Positions 45,879 to 53,738 of a stretch of DNA of 64,000 nt are shown piece by piece. Position numbers and translations under genes: made by a program. Each line of letters opens with the position of its first letter. The stretch's first letter is position 1. The notes below the pieces were generated by a model. That model was given only the letters and a program-made list of their open reading frames with translations, was not told where the DNA came from and did not search any database. The stretch spans positions 3,472,001-3,536,000 of the forward strand of contig NZ_CP011412.1 in NCBI RefSeq assembly GCF_001007875.1. Direction: 5' to 3'. This stretch comes from Sedimenticola thiotaurini (GTDB taxonomy: Bacteria; Pseudomonadota; Gammaproteobacteria; Chromatiales; Chromatiaceae).

Positions 45879-46211
45879 ATGAAGAGCAAAATCGTAATCC
45901 TGATGTTGATGCTGATATTCGGCCTGGCGGCCGGCAGTACGACACTATTGGCGAGCGACATGCAGGCCAACGCGGCAGCCGCTGAGGATGCCATCGCCAA
46001 GGCGGAGGCGGCGCGCAAGAAGGCGGCATCGGTCAATGGTGAATGGCGGGACACCGGCAAATTCATCAAGCAGGCCAAAGCAGCAGCCGAGGCGGGTGAT
46101 TACAGCAAGGCGATCAAGCTGGCTAACAAGGCTGAAGTAGAGGGTCAGCTTGGCTATGAGCAGCAGGTCTCGCAAAGCGAACTCAAAATACCCTCCTATC
46201 TGAAGTACTGA
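45879..46211 (+). CDS. soxK: SoxK, SoxXA-binding protein
   Basis: A 110-residue exported small protein. Signal peptide about 1-25 (VILMLMLIFGLAAGSTTLLA), mature part helical and Ala/Lys-rich (AEDAIAKAEAARKKAASV, then KFIKQAKAAAEAGDYSKAIKLA), with an end LGYEQQ. This matches the SoxXA-binding protein (SoxK/SAXB), which stabilises SoxXA in Chromatiaceae and Thiomicrospira. The longer upstream frame overlaps soxA and is not the start. Confidence 0.88.
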   Translation: MKSKIVILMLMLIFGLAAGSTTLLASDMQANAAAAEDAIAKAEAARKKAASVNGEWRDTGKFIKQAKAAAEAGDYSKAIKLANKAEVEGQLGYEQQVSQSELKIPSYLKY

Positions 46212-46235
46212 TTCGGATAAAACCGAAGGAGAGAA

Positions 46236-46910
46236 ATGATGAAATATGGCAAGGTACTGATTACCCTGGCCCTGATAGGGAGTGTGGCCCTGTCCGGATT
46301 GGCATTGGCCGCTCCCAAGGCGAAGATAACGCCGGGAATGGAATCACTGGATGTCGTGCATAATGGCAAGACCGTGACCATTCGCCGCATCGACGACCGG
46401 GAAGCCCGCATCCCGGAAGCCTATAACCACCCCTCCCGTCACTGCCCGCCGTTCTGTATCCAGCCGATGCAGATTATTCCCGGCGTGGATACCGTGGGTG
46501 AGCTGGAAGTGCTGGGTTATCTGAAACGGATCAGCAACGGCGACCGTTCCGTCATGCTGGTGGATTCCCGGACCCCAGACTGGACCAATCGCGGCACCAT
46601 CCCGGGCTCAGTCAATATTCCCTGGGACAAGATCAATATTGATGTGGCTGGGAACTTCGAGATCGAAGCGGAAGCCGAGACCCTGCAGGATATTCTGGTC
46701 AACAGCTTCGGTGTGCAGCTGAATGATGGCAAGTGGGATTTCCGCAAGGCCAAGACACTGGTGCTGTTCTGCAACGGCATCTGGTGCCCGCAATCATCAG
46801 TCAATATTAAAACCCTGATCAAGATGGGTTACCCCGCCTACAAACTGAAATGGTATCGCGGTGGTATGCAGGATTGGGTCAGCGTCGGCCTGACCACGGT
46901 CAAACCCTGA
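46236..46910 (+). CDS. soxL: SoxL, periplasmic rhodanese-like protein
   Basis: A 224-residue exported sulfurtransferase-like protein. Signal peptide about 1-27 (LIGSVALSGLALAAPKA). The rhodanese domain spans about 80-220, with VMLVDSRTPDWTNRGTIPGSVNIPW and the active-site cysteine in VLFCNGIWCPQSS (about C182). In Allochromatium a rhodanese gene (rhd/soxL) also follows soxBXAK and is thought to handle SoxY-bound sulfane sulfur. Two start ATGs (46236, 46239); AAGGAG precedes both. 28 bp before soxY. Confidence 0.87.
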   Translation: MMKYGKVLITLALIGSVALSGLALAAPKAKITPGMESLDVVHNGKTVTIRRIDDREARIPEAYNHPSRHCPPFCIQPMQIIPGVDTVGELEVLGYLKRISNGDRSVMLVDSRTPDWTNRGTIPGSVNIPWDKINIDVAGNFEIEAEAETLQDILVNSFGVQLNDGKWDFRKAKTLVLFCNGIWCPQSSVNIKTLIKMGYPAYKLKWYRGGMQDWVSVGLTTVKP

Positions 46911-46938
46911 ACAGAAGCAGAAATAACAGGAAATAGCT

Positions 46939-47409
46939 ATGAATGAATTACGTAGATTGATCATCAAGGGTTCAGTGGCCGCAGGCACACTGGGTGTCGC
47001 TATGGGCGCCGGACTGTTAATGCCCACCCAGGCGCTGGCCGCCTGGCCGAAACAGGCATTTGGCGAGAAGAAGATGGATCAGGCCCTGACAGCGTTACTT
47101 GGCTCCAGTGATACGACCGAGAGCGCCGATATCAAGATCAAGGCGCCGGAGATTGCGGAAAACGGCGCTGTGGTGCCGGTCACCGTCACCGCCGATATGG
47201 CGGGTGTGGAGTCGATCACCATTGCTGCACCCAACAATCCATCGCCGTTGGTGGCCAGTTTTGACCTGGCCGATGGCGCCCACGGATACGCCTCCACCCG
47301 AATCAAAATGGGTAAGAGCGGCGATGTTGTGGCGATAGTCAAGGCCAATGGCAAGCTCTATACCGGGAAAAAGAATGTCAAAGTGACGATCGGCGGTTGT
47401 GGCGGATAA
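46939..47409 (+). CDS. soxY: SoxY, sulfur-carrier subunit
   Basis: A 156-residue protein with a Tat-type signal (RRLIIKGSVAAGTLGVAMG, residues 4-22) and the diagnostic C-terminus GGCGG, whose cysteine carries the sulfur substrate on a swinging arm. The core is an immunoglobulin-like beta fold. It forms a heterodimer with SoxZ in the periplasm and passes intermediates between SoxXA and SoxB. Next gene is soxZ, 59 bp away. Confidence 0.95.
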   Translation: MNELRRLIIKGSVAAGTLGVAMGAGLLMPTQALAAWPKQAFGEKKMDQALTALLGSSDTTESADIKIKAPEIAENGAVVPVTVTADMAGVESITIAAPNNPSPLVASFDLADGAHGYASTRIKMGKSGDVVAIVKANGKLYTGKKNVKVTIGGCGG

Positions 47410-47468
47410 ACCTAACCGGACAGGCATCGGAACATAACAACAGACAACATATTTTTGAGGTATAGAAC

Positions 47469-47774
47469 ATGGCAACAATCAAGATTCGCGCGAAAGAGAA
47501 GGGCGGGGTAACCACCGTCAAGGCATTGATGACCCACTCCATGGAGTCGGGTTTGCGCAAGGATAAGAATGGTGAAAAGATACCGGCACACTTTATCCAG
47601 GAGGTGGTGTGCGAAGTGAATGGTAAAATGGTGATGAATGCCCACTGGAGTGGCGGCGTCTCCAAGAACCCCTACATCTCCTTCAAGTTTGACGGTGGCA
47701 AGGGCGAAACGCTGAAACTCACCTGGACAGATAACCAGGGTAAGAGCGACAGCGCTGAAGCGGCGATCAGCTAG
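47469..47774 (+). CDS. soxZ: SoxZ, SoxY partner
   Basis: A 101-residue beta-sandwich protein without its own signal peptide; it is exported with SoxY through the Tat route. TIKIRAKEKGGVTTVKALMTH at the start and FIQEVVCEVNGKMVMNAHW in the middle are typical. A ribosome site GAGGTATAG is upstream. Downstream, a GC-rich hairpin separates it from soxB. Confidence 0.95.
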   Translation: MATIKIRAKEKGGVTTVKALMTHSMESGLRKDKNGEKIPAHFIQEVVCEVNGKMVMNAHWSGGVSKNPYISFKFDGGKGETLKLTWTDNQGKSDSAEAAIS

Positions 47775-47796
47775 TCCTGGATCAGGGACGGAAAAA

Positions 47797-47833
47797 GACA
47801 GGGGCGAAGTCGGCAGCGGCTTCGCCCTCTGTC
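47797..47833 (+). other. Hairpin between soxZ and soxB
   Basis: GACAGGGGCGAAG and CTTCGCCCTCTGTC can pair with one bulge around a 10-base loop. It is not followed by a T-run. It may stabilise the soxXAKLYZ transcript end or attenuate reading into soxB, giving less SoxB than SoxYZ. Confidence 0.5.
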
Positions 47834-47919
47834 TTCCAATCGCCATTGATGGCGTTTAACAACAGTAGACAGGTCAGGTTGCAGGTTTGACCGGCACCTG
47901 GCCAAAGGTTGATCTGATT

Positions 47920-49695
47920 ATGAGCTTATCAAGAAGAGAGTTCCTTCATCTGATGGGAATGGCGAGCGCGGCAGGTCTGTTGCCGGGTTCGCTGCGAGCG
48001 GCCAGGCAGCGGCCTGAAGATATTTACGAGATTCCCCGTTTTGGTAACGTCTGCCTGATGCACATGACGGATTGTCATGCCCAGTTGAATCCCATCTATT
48101 TCCGGGAACCCAATGTGAATCTCGGCATTGGTGATGCGCTGGGCAGAGCGCCCCACCTGGTGGGAAGCGCCCTGTTGAAGCAGTTTGGCATTGAACCCGG
48201 CAGCCGGGCCGCCCATGCCTTCAGTTACCTGGATTATGACAACGCCGCCCGCACCTACGGCAAAGTGGGCGGCTTTGCCCACCTGGCCACCCTGGTTAAG
48301 CGCATGCGGGCACAGCGTGGTCAGCGTAATAGCCTGTTACTGGATGGCGGGGACACCTGGCAGGGGTCCGGTACCGCCTACTGGACCCGTGGCAAAGACA
48401 TGGTGGAGGCTTGTAACCGGCTCGGGGTGGACATCATGACCGGCCACTGGGAGTTTACCTACCAGGATAGCGAAGTCATTGAAAACATTGCTGCATTCAA
48501 GGGTGAGTTCGTCGCACAGAATGTCAACGTGACCGAGGAGGCGTTGTTTGACTATCGGTTTACCGACTTCGAAGATTTTGATGAAGATGCCGGACTTGCC
48601 TTCAAGCCCTATACCATGCGCACCCTGAACGGCGTAAGGGTGGCGGTGATTGGTCAGGCGTTCCCCTACACTCCCATTGCCAACCCGAGTCGTTTTATTC
48701 CTGACTGGACCTTCGGTATCCAGGAGGAGCGGATGCAGGCGCTGGTGGATCAGGTGCGGGCCAATGAGAAGCCGGAACTGGTGGTGGTGCTGTCCCACAA
48801 CGGTATGGACGTGGATCTGAAAATGGCCGCCCAGGTTACCGGTATCGATGTGATTTTTGGTGGTCACACCCATGACGGCATGCCGTCCCCGTCAGTGGTC
48901 AAGAATGCATCCGGCCAGACCCTGGTGACCAACGCCGGTTCCAACGGTAAGTTCCTCGGCGTGATGGATCTGGATGTGCGTAACGGAAAACTGCAGGGTT
49001 ACCAGTACCGGCTGGTGCCGATCTTCTCCAACCTGCTGGAGCCAGATCCGGAGATGCAGGAGTACATCGATGAGGTACGGGCGCCCTACCTGGAGAAGTT
49101 GCAGGAGCCGCTGGCGGTTGCCGAAGAGACTCTCTATCGCCGGGGCAATTTCAACGGGACCTTCGATCAGGTGATCTGTGATGCCCTGCTCAAGGTGAAT
49201 GACGCCCAGATCTCCCTCTCCCCCGGCTTCCGCTGGGGCACCACGGTCATACCGGGGCAGACCATCACCATGGAACACGTGATGGATCAGACCTGTATCA
49301 CCTACCCGGAGACTTATCGTCGGGAGATGAGCGGAGCCGATATCAAGGCGATCCTGGAGGATGTCTGCGACAACCTGTTCAACCCCGATCCCTACTTCCA
49401 GCAGGGCGGCGATATGGTGCGCCTGGGGGGGCTGGATTACGTGTGTGATCCCAACCAGTCGTTCGGCAAGCGCATCAGCAGCATGACCCTGGATGACGGT
49501 ACGCCGATTGAGGCGGGCAAGCAGTACATGGTCTCCGGTTGGGCCACGGTGGGCAGTCAGTCCCCTGGCCGACCGATCTGGGATGTGGTGGCGGATTACC
49601 TGCGGGATCAGAAGCAGGTCAAGATCGACAAGCTCAACACGCCGAAACTGGTGGGTATGGAAGGCAATCCGGGGCTGCAGGATTACCCCTACTGA
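47920..49695 (+). CDS. soxB: SoxB, thiosulfohydrolase
   Basis: A 591-residue periplasmic enzyme with a Tat signal (LSRREFLHLMGMASAAGLLPG). The metallophosphoesterase core binds two manganese ions: MHMTDCHAQLNP (about residues 47-58), GDTW (about 144), and VVLSHNGMDVD and FGGHTHDG further on. It hydrolyses the sulfone from SoxY-bound intermediates as sulfate. Start: ATG 47920, where the Tat motif begins; the longer frame adds 11 residues. Last gene of the cluster; no soxCD follows. Confidence 0.95.
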   Translation: MSLSRREFLHLMGMASAAGLLPGSLRAARQRPEDIYEIPRFGNVCLMHMTDCHAQLNPIYFREPNVNLGIGDALGRAPHLVGSALLKQFGIEPGSRAAHAFSYLDYDNAARTYGKVGGFAHLATLVKRMRAQRGQRNSLLLDGGDTWQGSGTAYWTRGKDMVEACNRLGVDIMTGHWEFTYQDSEVIENIAAFKGEFVAQNVNVTEEALFDYRFTDFEDFDEDAGLAFKPYTMRTLNGVRVAVIGQAFPYTPIANPSRFIPDWTFGIQEERMQALVDQVRANEKPELVVVLSHNGMDVDLKMAAQVTGIDVIFGGHTHDGMPSPSVVKNASGQTLVTNAGSNGKFLGVMDLDVRNGKLQGYQYRLVPIFSNLLEPDPEMQEYIDEVRAPYLEKLQEPLAVAEETLYRRGNFNGTFDQVICDALLKVNDAQISLSPGFRWGTTVIPGQTITMEHVMDQTCITYPETYRREMSGADIKAILEDVCDNLFNPDPYFQQGGDMVRLGGLDYVCDPNQSFGKRISSMTLDDGTPIEAGKQYMVSGWATVGSQSPGRPIWDVVADYLRDQKQVKIDKLNTPKLVGMEGNPGLQDYPY

Positions 49696-49729
49696 CACGT
49701 CCGGCAGGGGGTAAGGCACGGATAGCCCG

Positions 49730-49755
49730 GTCAGCCTGGTTCAGTCCAGGCTGAC
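49730..49755 (+). terminator. Hairpin after soxB
   Basis: GTCAGCCTGG and CCAGGCTGAC form a perfect 10-bp stem around a 6-base loop, 34 bp after the soxB stop. There is no T-run after it, so it may be a processing or 3'-stabilising hairpin or a Rho-dependent end rather than a classical terminator. Confidence 0.5.
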
Positions 49756-49876
49756 TGTGGCTGCCTGTCACCCGCCCATTCCCCCCCCCAATATCAGATT
49801 GCCTGCCTGACATGGATTCCGATCACATCATTCAAGTAAGATCAGGTTCTGTTTAGGCAGAGCCAGGTCGATAGGG

Positions 49877-50770
49877 ATGATCTCCAAAGTGGTTTTTAAA
49901 CAACTCGCCATCACACTGCTGCTGGTGCTGCTGATGGCGGCCGTGCAGGAGGGCAGTCTGGACCGTCTCGGTCACCAACAGACCGAGGCCGGCTTCAAAC
50001 GTGCACTGCTGGTGTTTGGGGTCAGTCGCGGCTTGAACGGTGTGATTTCAGTGGCCCAGGGCACCGAGGTGGCGGTAGAGCCGGTCGGCATCGGCCTCAA
50101 CTTCAAACCGGGCGAAATACTGGATCCGATCAATGACCTGGTGGAACGCTTCTCCTGGGTGATGCTGGCCAGCAGTGCCTCGTTCGGTATTCAACGGGTA
50201 CTGCTGGATGTGATGGCCTCCCCCGGGCTGACGCTGTTCGCCTCGCTGGCGGTTCTGCTGCTGATAATGATTTGGTGGCCGGGCCGCTCCCCGCTCAGGG
50301 GGCTGGGCCTGGTCATCTGCCGGCTGGCAGTCGCCCTGCTGATCCTGCGTTTCTCTATCATCCTGATAGCAGTGGGCGGGGAACATTTTTACCAGGCGTT
50401 CCTGGAGCCGCAATACAGCGAATCACGCCAACAACTGGAGCAAGCGGCGAACAGTATTGGTGAGGTGAACAGCGAATTGCAGCCCGATCTGCCCCCTCCG
50501 GAAGAGGAGTCGCTGCTGGATCAGGCTCGACGGGTCTATAACTCAGCCACCCGGGCGGTGGATGTGAATGCTCGTATGGAGGCGTTCAGCCGGGCGGCGG
50601 CCGATATCAGTGAGCATGCCATCAACATGATCGTGGTGTTTCTGATGCAGACGGTACTGTTCCCGCTGTTCTCGCTCTGGCTGCTATGGCAACTGCTGAA
50701 ACGGGTGCTGCGGGCCCGCCTGGATTGGCTGAGGCGCGACCCGCCCGCAAGCGGAGCCGCGCCCGGGTAG
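49877..50770 (+). CDS. Hypothetical inner-membrane protein
   Basis: A 297-residue membrane protein I do not recognise. Hydrophobic segments: about residues 8-24, 90-108 (weak), 113-135, 140-170 and 250-280. Between the last two lies a hydrophilic, probably periplasmic, domain with a Pro/Glu stretch (PDLPPPEEESLLDQAR). The C-terminus is basic (RARLDWLRRDP). It is convergent with folD, 6 bp between them. No link to sox function can be shown beyond position. Confidence 0.65.
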   Translation: MISKVVFKQLAITLLLVLLMAAVQEGSLDRLGHQQTEAGFKRALLVFGVSRGLNGVISVAQGTEVAVEPVGIGLNFKPGEILDPINDLVERFSWVMLASSASFGIQRVLLDVMASPGLTLFASLAVLLLIMIWWPGRSPLRGLGLVICRLAVALLILRFSIILIAVGGEHFYQAFLEPQYSESRQQLEQAANSIGEVNSELQPDLPPPEEESLLDQARRVYNSATRAVDVNARMEAFSRAAADISEHAINMIVVFLMQTVLFPLFSLWLLWQLLKRVLRARLDWLRRDPPASGAAPG

Positions 50771-50776
50771 GCAAGA

Positions 50777-51631
50777 TCAGCTGCCGTGCAGTTCCCGCGC
50801 CTGTAGGGTGTTCTCCAGTAGGGTCGCCACGGTCATCGGGCCAACACCGCCGGGTACCGGGGTGATCCAGGCGGCCCGTTCGGCGGCAGCGGCATAATCC
50901 ACGTCACCGCACAACGTGCCATCGTCCAGGCGGTTGATACCCACATCGATCACCAGGGCGCCCGGCTTAATCCACTCGCCCTTGACGAAATTGGGCCGAC
51001 CCACTGCCGCCACCACGATATCGGCGTTGGCGACCTTCTCCGGCAGATTCTTGGTGCGGCTGTGGCAGACCGTGATGGTGCAGCGTGCCGCTAGCAGCTC
51101 CAGTGCCATGGGACGCCCGACGATATTGGACTGGCCGATAATCACCGCATCCAACCCCTCCAGCTTCTGTCCGGTACGCTCCAGCATGGTCATCACCCCT
51201 TTCGGCGTGCAGGGGCGCAGAACCGGCATGCGCAGCGCAAGGCGGCCCACATTGTAGGGGTGAAAGCCATCCACATCCTTGGTGGGCAGGATCCGCTCGG
51301 TTACCTTATCCTCGTCGATCTGTGCCGGCAGAGGAAGCTGAACAAGAATCCCATCCACGTCCTCGCGTCCGTTCAGCTCGTCAATCTGGGCGATCAGGTC
51401 CGCCTCGGAGGTGTCGGCCGGCAGGCGGCGCAACTCGGACAGAAAGCCCACTTCCTCGCAGGAACGCTGTTTGTTTCTGACGTAGACCTGGGAAGCAGGA
51501 TCCTCGCCTACCAGGATCACCACCAGACCCGGTGGGCGCTTGCCAGCCTCGGTCATGCGGGAAACCTGGGCCTTGATATCGCGACGCAGATCAGCGGCGA
51601 TGGCCTTACCGTCAAGGATATTTGCACTCAT
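50777..51631 (-). CDS. folD: FolD, methylenetetrahydrofolate dehydrogenase/cyclohydrolase
   Basis: A 284-residue bifunctional folate enzyme. [14 protein letters not shown] supplies the catalytic lysine (about K56), and the motifs [11 protein letters not shown] and [14 protein letters not shown] are conserved. The NADP site includes [17 protein letters not shown]. It interconverts methylene-, methenyl- and formyl-tetrahydrofolate. I chose ATG 51631 (MSANILDGK), which matches the family; the longer frame adds 27 unrelated residues. Divergent from the tRNA operon. Confidence 0.95.
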   Translation of the reverse strand: MSANILDGKAIAADLRRDIKAQVSRMTEAGKRPPGLVVILVGEDPASQVYVRNKQRSCEEVGFLSELRRLPADTSEADLIAQIDELNGREDVDGILVQLPLPAQIDEDKVTERILPTKDVDGFHPYNVGRLALRMPVLRPCTPKGVMTMLERTGQKLEGLDAVIIGQSNIVGRPMALELLAARCTITVCHSRTKNLPEKVANADIVVAAVGRPNFVKGEWIKPGALVIDVGINRLDDGTLCGDVDYAAAAERAAWITPVPGGVGPMTVATLLENTLQARELHGS

Positions 51632-51730
51632 GGGTGAGATTCCACTACAGTTTCGAAAGAAGGGCCGCATGATAGCGCGAATGCCCGCATATTTCATCGC
51701 GTAGCTGGCCACCCAGGGTAAATTTTTCGT

Positions 51731-51759
51731 TGACTAGAGGGAGTTGGCTGCGTATCATT
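51731..51759 (+). promoter_or_regulatory. Strong sigma-70 promoter of the tRNA operon
   Basis: TTGACT (51731-51736) and TATCAT (51754-51759) are 17 bp apart, 36 bp before the first tRNA. The predicted transcription start is near 51766. A GC-rich stretch follows the -10, as in stringently controlled stable-RNA promoters. Confidence 0.8.
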
Positions 51760-51795
51760 CCGGCCTCTTCGCACAGAGGCGGGGGTCCGGTTTAT

Positions 51796-51872
51796 CGGGG
51801 TATAGCGCAGTCTGGTAGCGCGCCTGCTTTGGGAGCAGGATGTCGGGAGTTCGAATCTCTCTACCCCGACCA
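51796..51872 (+). tRNA. tRNA-Pro (TGG)
   Basis: A full cloverleaf: acceptor stem CGGGGTA/TACCCCG, anticodon loop with TGG (CTTTGGGA) and TTCGAAT in the T loop. CCA is encoded. First gene of a four-tRNA operon. Confidence 0.95.
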
Positions 51873-51886
51873 AATTTATCGATCAT

Positions 51887-51963
51887 GCGCCCGTAGCTCA
51901 CTCGGATAGAGCATCGGCCTTCTAAGCCGAGGGTAGCAGGTTCGAATCCTGCCGGGCGTGCCA
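51887..51963 (+). tRNA. tRNA-Arg (TCT)
   Basis: Acceptor GCGCCCG/CGGGCGT, anticodon stem TCGGC/GCCGA around CTTCTAA (anticodon TCT), T loop GTTCGAATC, and encoded CCA. It follows tRNA-Pro by 14 bp. Confidence 0.95.
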
Positions 51964-51980
51964 GGTTCTTTACAGTTTAT

Positions 51981-52057
51981 GGTGGGCGTAGCTCAGTTGG
52001 TAGAGTCCCGGATTGTGATTCCGGTTGTCGTGGGTTCGAGCCCCATCGCCCACCCCA
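51981..52057 (+). tRNA. tRNA-His (GTG)
   Basis: Acceptor GTGGGCG/CGCCCAC preceded by the extra G(-1) at 51981 that pairs with C73. The anticodon loop TTGTGAT carries GTG. CCA is encoded. The pre-encoded G(-1) is the identity element for HisRS. Confidence 0.95.
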
Positions 52058-52063
52058 TAAATT

Positions 52064-52139
52064 GGGCCATTAGCTCAGCTGGTAGAGCAGTGGACTCTTA
52101 ATCCATTGGTCGAAGGTTCGAATCCTTCATGGCCCACCA
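52064..52139 (+). tRNA. tRNA-Lys (CTT)
   Basis: Acceptor GGGCCAT/ATGGCCC, anticodon loop CTCTTAA (anticodon CTT), T arm GAAGGTTCGAATCCTTC, and encoded CCA. Last gene of the operon; its 3' end (from TCCTTCATGG on) is part of a 142-bp tandem repeat. Confidence 0.95.
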
Positions 52140-52151
52140 AAAAGCAACGAA

Positions 52152-52178
52152 GCCCGGGTGACAGACCCGGGCTTTTTT
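52152..52178 (+). terminator. Terminator of the tRNA operon (copy 1)
   Basis: GCCCGGGT-gacag-ACCCGGGC followed by six T. An 8-bp GC stem; strong intrinsic terminator 13 bp after tRNA-Lys. Confidence 0.92.
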
Positions 52179-52293
52179 GTTTCCAGTATCTCGATTCGAA
52201 CCTTCGACATCAAACAAGCCAGGTTCGACAGCGCAGCTGCACGAGGCGGCTTGCCACCGAGTCATCCTTCATGGCCCACCAAAAAGCAACGAA

Positions 52294-52320
52294 GCCCGGG
52301 TGACAGACCCGGGCTTTTTT
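52294..52320 (+). terminator. Terminator copy 2 in the tandem repeat
   Basis: Identical hairpin and T-run to copy 1, 142 bp downstream, carried by repeat unit B. Confidence 0.9.
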
Positions 52321-52436
52321 GTTTCCAGTATCTCGATTCGAACCTTCGACATCAAACAAGCCAGGTTCGACAGCGCAGCTGCACGAGGCGGCTTGCCGCC
52401 GAGTCATCCTTCATGGCCCACCAAAAAGCAACGAAG

Positions 52437-52460
52437 CCCGGACCTCGCGTCCGGGTTTTT
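52437..52460 (+). terminator. Terminator copy 3, different stem
   Basis: CCCGGAC-ctcgc-GTCCGGG followed by five T. The stem differs from copies 1 and 2 on both sides in a compensating way, so pairing is conserved although sequence is not. Confidence 0.85.
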
Positions 52461-52755
52461 CGTTTCAGGTACCGCCATTCGAGTGCTTCTTCTGGAAGGT
52501 TGCTTTTGATACAAACCTGCGGTTTATCTTGTGACTGTTCAACCAAATTCTCGGTTGATAAACTGAAAATTACTAAGGAATATACTTCTCTGATCGGGGC
52601 GGGGGTCCAAATTCGAATTTGTGCTCAAGATTAGAACTACAAGAAAACATTAAGTCGTAACATTCAATTATTCTGCGTACTTGCTGCAAAATTCACTTAT
52701 ACGAGCATGGAAGACGCATAATCAACTATTACATGTCAATTAGATAGGAAGTGTT
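52461..52755. other. AT-rich spacer at the left edge of the island
   Basis: Non-coding stretch between the terminators and the VOC gene. The base composition drops sharply after about 52500. No integrase, insertion sequence or small gene with a ribosome site was found. Confidence 0.5.
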
Positions 52756-53139
52756 GTGCAAGTAGAAAGAATTGATCATCTCGTTTTAACGGTAAAAGAT
52801 ATCGATAAAACTGTAAATTTTTATATGTCCGTTATGGGTATGAAAAAAGTAGTTTTTGGGGAAGGGCGCATTGCACTATCCTTTGGAAATCAAAAAATAA
52901 ACTTGCACCAGTTAGGTAAGGAATATGAGCCTAAAGCTGGTAATGTAAAACCTGGTAGTTCTGATTTGTGTTTTATTATTAAGCAGCCAATAAACCAGGT
53001 TATTGCTCACCTGAATGCTTGTAATGTATCAATAATTGATGGGCCAGTTAATCGAACTGGTGCAACTGGTAAAATCGTATCGATCTATTTTAGAGATCCT
53101 GATGGAAATCTTATCGAAGTATCTAACTATGTCATGTAA
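52756..53139 (+). CDS. VOC-family (glyoxalase-fold) protein
   Basis: A 127-residue single vicinal-oxygen-chelate domain: VERIDHLVLTVKDIDKTVNF at the start (metal-site histidine about H7), then KINLHQL and the final glutamate in DPDGNLIEVSNYVM (about E121). Such proteins are small metal-dependent lyases, dioxygenases or resistance proteins; the substrate is unknown. It starts with GTG after AGGAAG. Codon use is visibly AT-rich compared with the rest of the window, indicating transfer. An attC-like palindrome follows. Confidence 0.8.
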   Translation: MQVERIDHLVLTVKDIDKTVNFYMSVMGMKKVVFGEGRIALSFGNQKINLHQLGKEYEPKAGNVKPGSSDLCFIIKQPINQVIAHLNACNVSIIDGPVNRTGATGKIVSIYFRDPDGNLIEVSNYVM

Positions 53140-53214
53140 TAAGCTAAGGCAGCCTCGCCAGTTCGTGTCAGAACACGCTAACGCGTTCCGCTGCTTAAAG
53201 CGTTAGTTGTTCGG
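53140..53214. other. attC-like palindrome between two AT-rich genes
   Basis: A 75-bp imperfect palindrome after the VOC stop. Its outer parts GCTAAGGCAGC and GCTGCTTAAAGC pair with an extra unpaired base; an inner CGTGT-caga-ACACG stem follows. It ends in AAGCGTTAGTTG, close to the integron core site GTTRRRY (one mismatch). The next gene starts 13 bp later, as in gene cassettes. The left core site is poor and no integrase is nearby, so this is only a candidate. Confidence 0.35.
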
Positions 53215-53226
53215 GCGAAATATATT

Positions 53227-53712
53227 ATGCGTATTCTATTCTTTATATTATTTGCAATCGTAATTGTGATTGCGGTTATTGGCCTGTTACTACCTAATCC
53301 AAGAGTGTCGACTAAATCCACGCAACTAGCTGCCCAGATAGATATGGTCTGGGAAAAAGTGACAAATTACAGATCTCAACCGAATTGGCGTAAAGATCTT
53401 GAAAAAGTAGAGGTCAATGAAGCCTTACGGCAGTGGACCGAAATACCTAAAGTTGGACCGAATGTAACGTTAAAAGAAAGAGAAAAACGTACACCCTCGC
53501 TATATACAGTAGAAATAGTCCCAGTAAATGGTTTTAGTGGTTATTCAACGATTGAGCTAGAAGCAAATAGTAAGGGCACGAAATTAACGATTACTGAAAT
53601 ATCCGAGGTTTCAAACCCGTTTAGAAGAGTTCTATCTTTCATCTTTTACAATCAGTCTGAACATATGGATATGTATTTAGAAAACTTGCGGAATGCTTTA
53701 GAACATAACTAA
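53227..53712 (+). CDS. SRPBCC-like small membrane-anchored protein
   Basis: A 161-residue protein: one N-terminal membrane helix (about residues 3-22, ILFFILFAIVIVIAVIGLLL) and then a domain resembling the START/polyketide-cyclase SRPBCC fold (AQIDMVWEKVTNYRSQPNWRKDLEKVEV, then GYSTIELEANSKGTKLTITE). Such domains bind hydrophobic ligands; the ligand is unknown. AT-rich codon use as for the VOC gene. Its start lies 13 bp after the attC-like palindrome. Confidence 0.7.
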   Translation: MRILFFILFAIVIVIAVIGLLLPNPRVSTKSTQLAAQIDMVWEKVTNYRSQPNWRKDLEKVEVNEALRQWTEIPKVGPNVTLKEREKRTPSLYTVEIVPVNGFSGYSTIELEANSKGTKLTITEISEVSNPFRRVLSFIFYNQSEHMDMYLENLRNALEHN

Positions 53713-53738
53713 AAGGGTTATCACGATCAATGGAGTCA

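Larger units (their letters stand above)
52123..52440 (+). repeat. 142-bp tandem repeat starting in tRNA-Lys
   Basis: Unit A (52123-52264) starts in the tRNA-Lys T stem and includes the last 17 bases of the tRNA, the terminator and about 85 bp more. Unit B (52265-52406) repeats it with a single difference seen (CCACC versus CCGCC near the end). A partial unit C (52407-52440) has the tRNA end and the start of the terminator, then diverges. Confidence 0.9.

Noticed and set aside
52158-52634. 158-codon frame across the tRNA-Lys repeats
   Set aside because: It runs through three terminators and tRNA fragments; the repeated peptide is caused by the DNA repeat.
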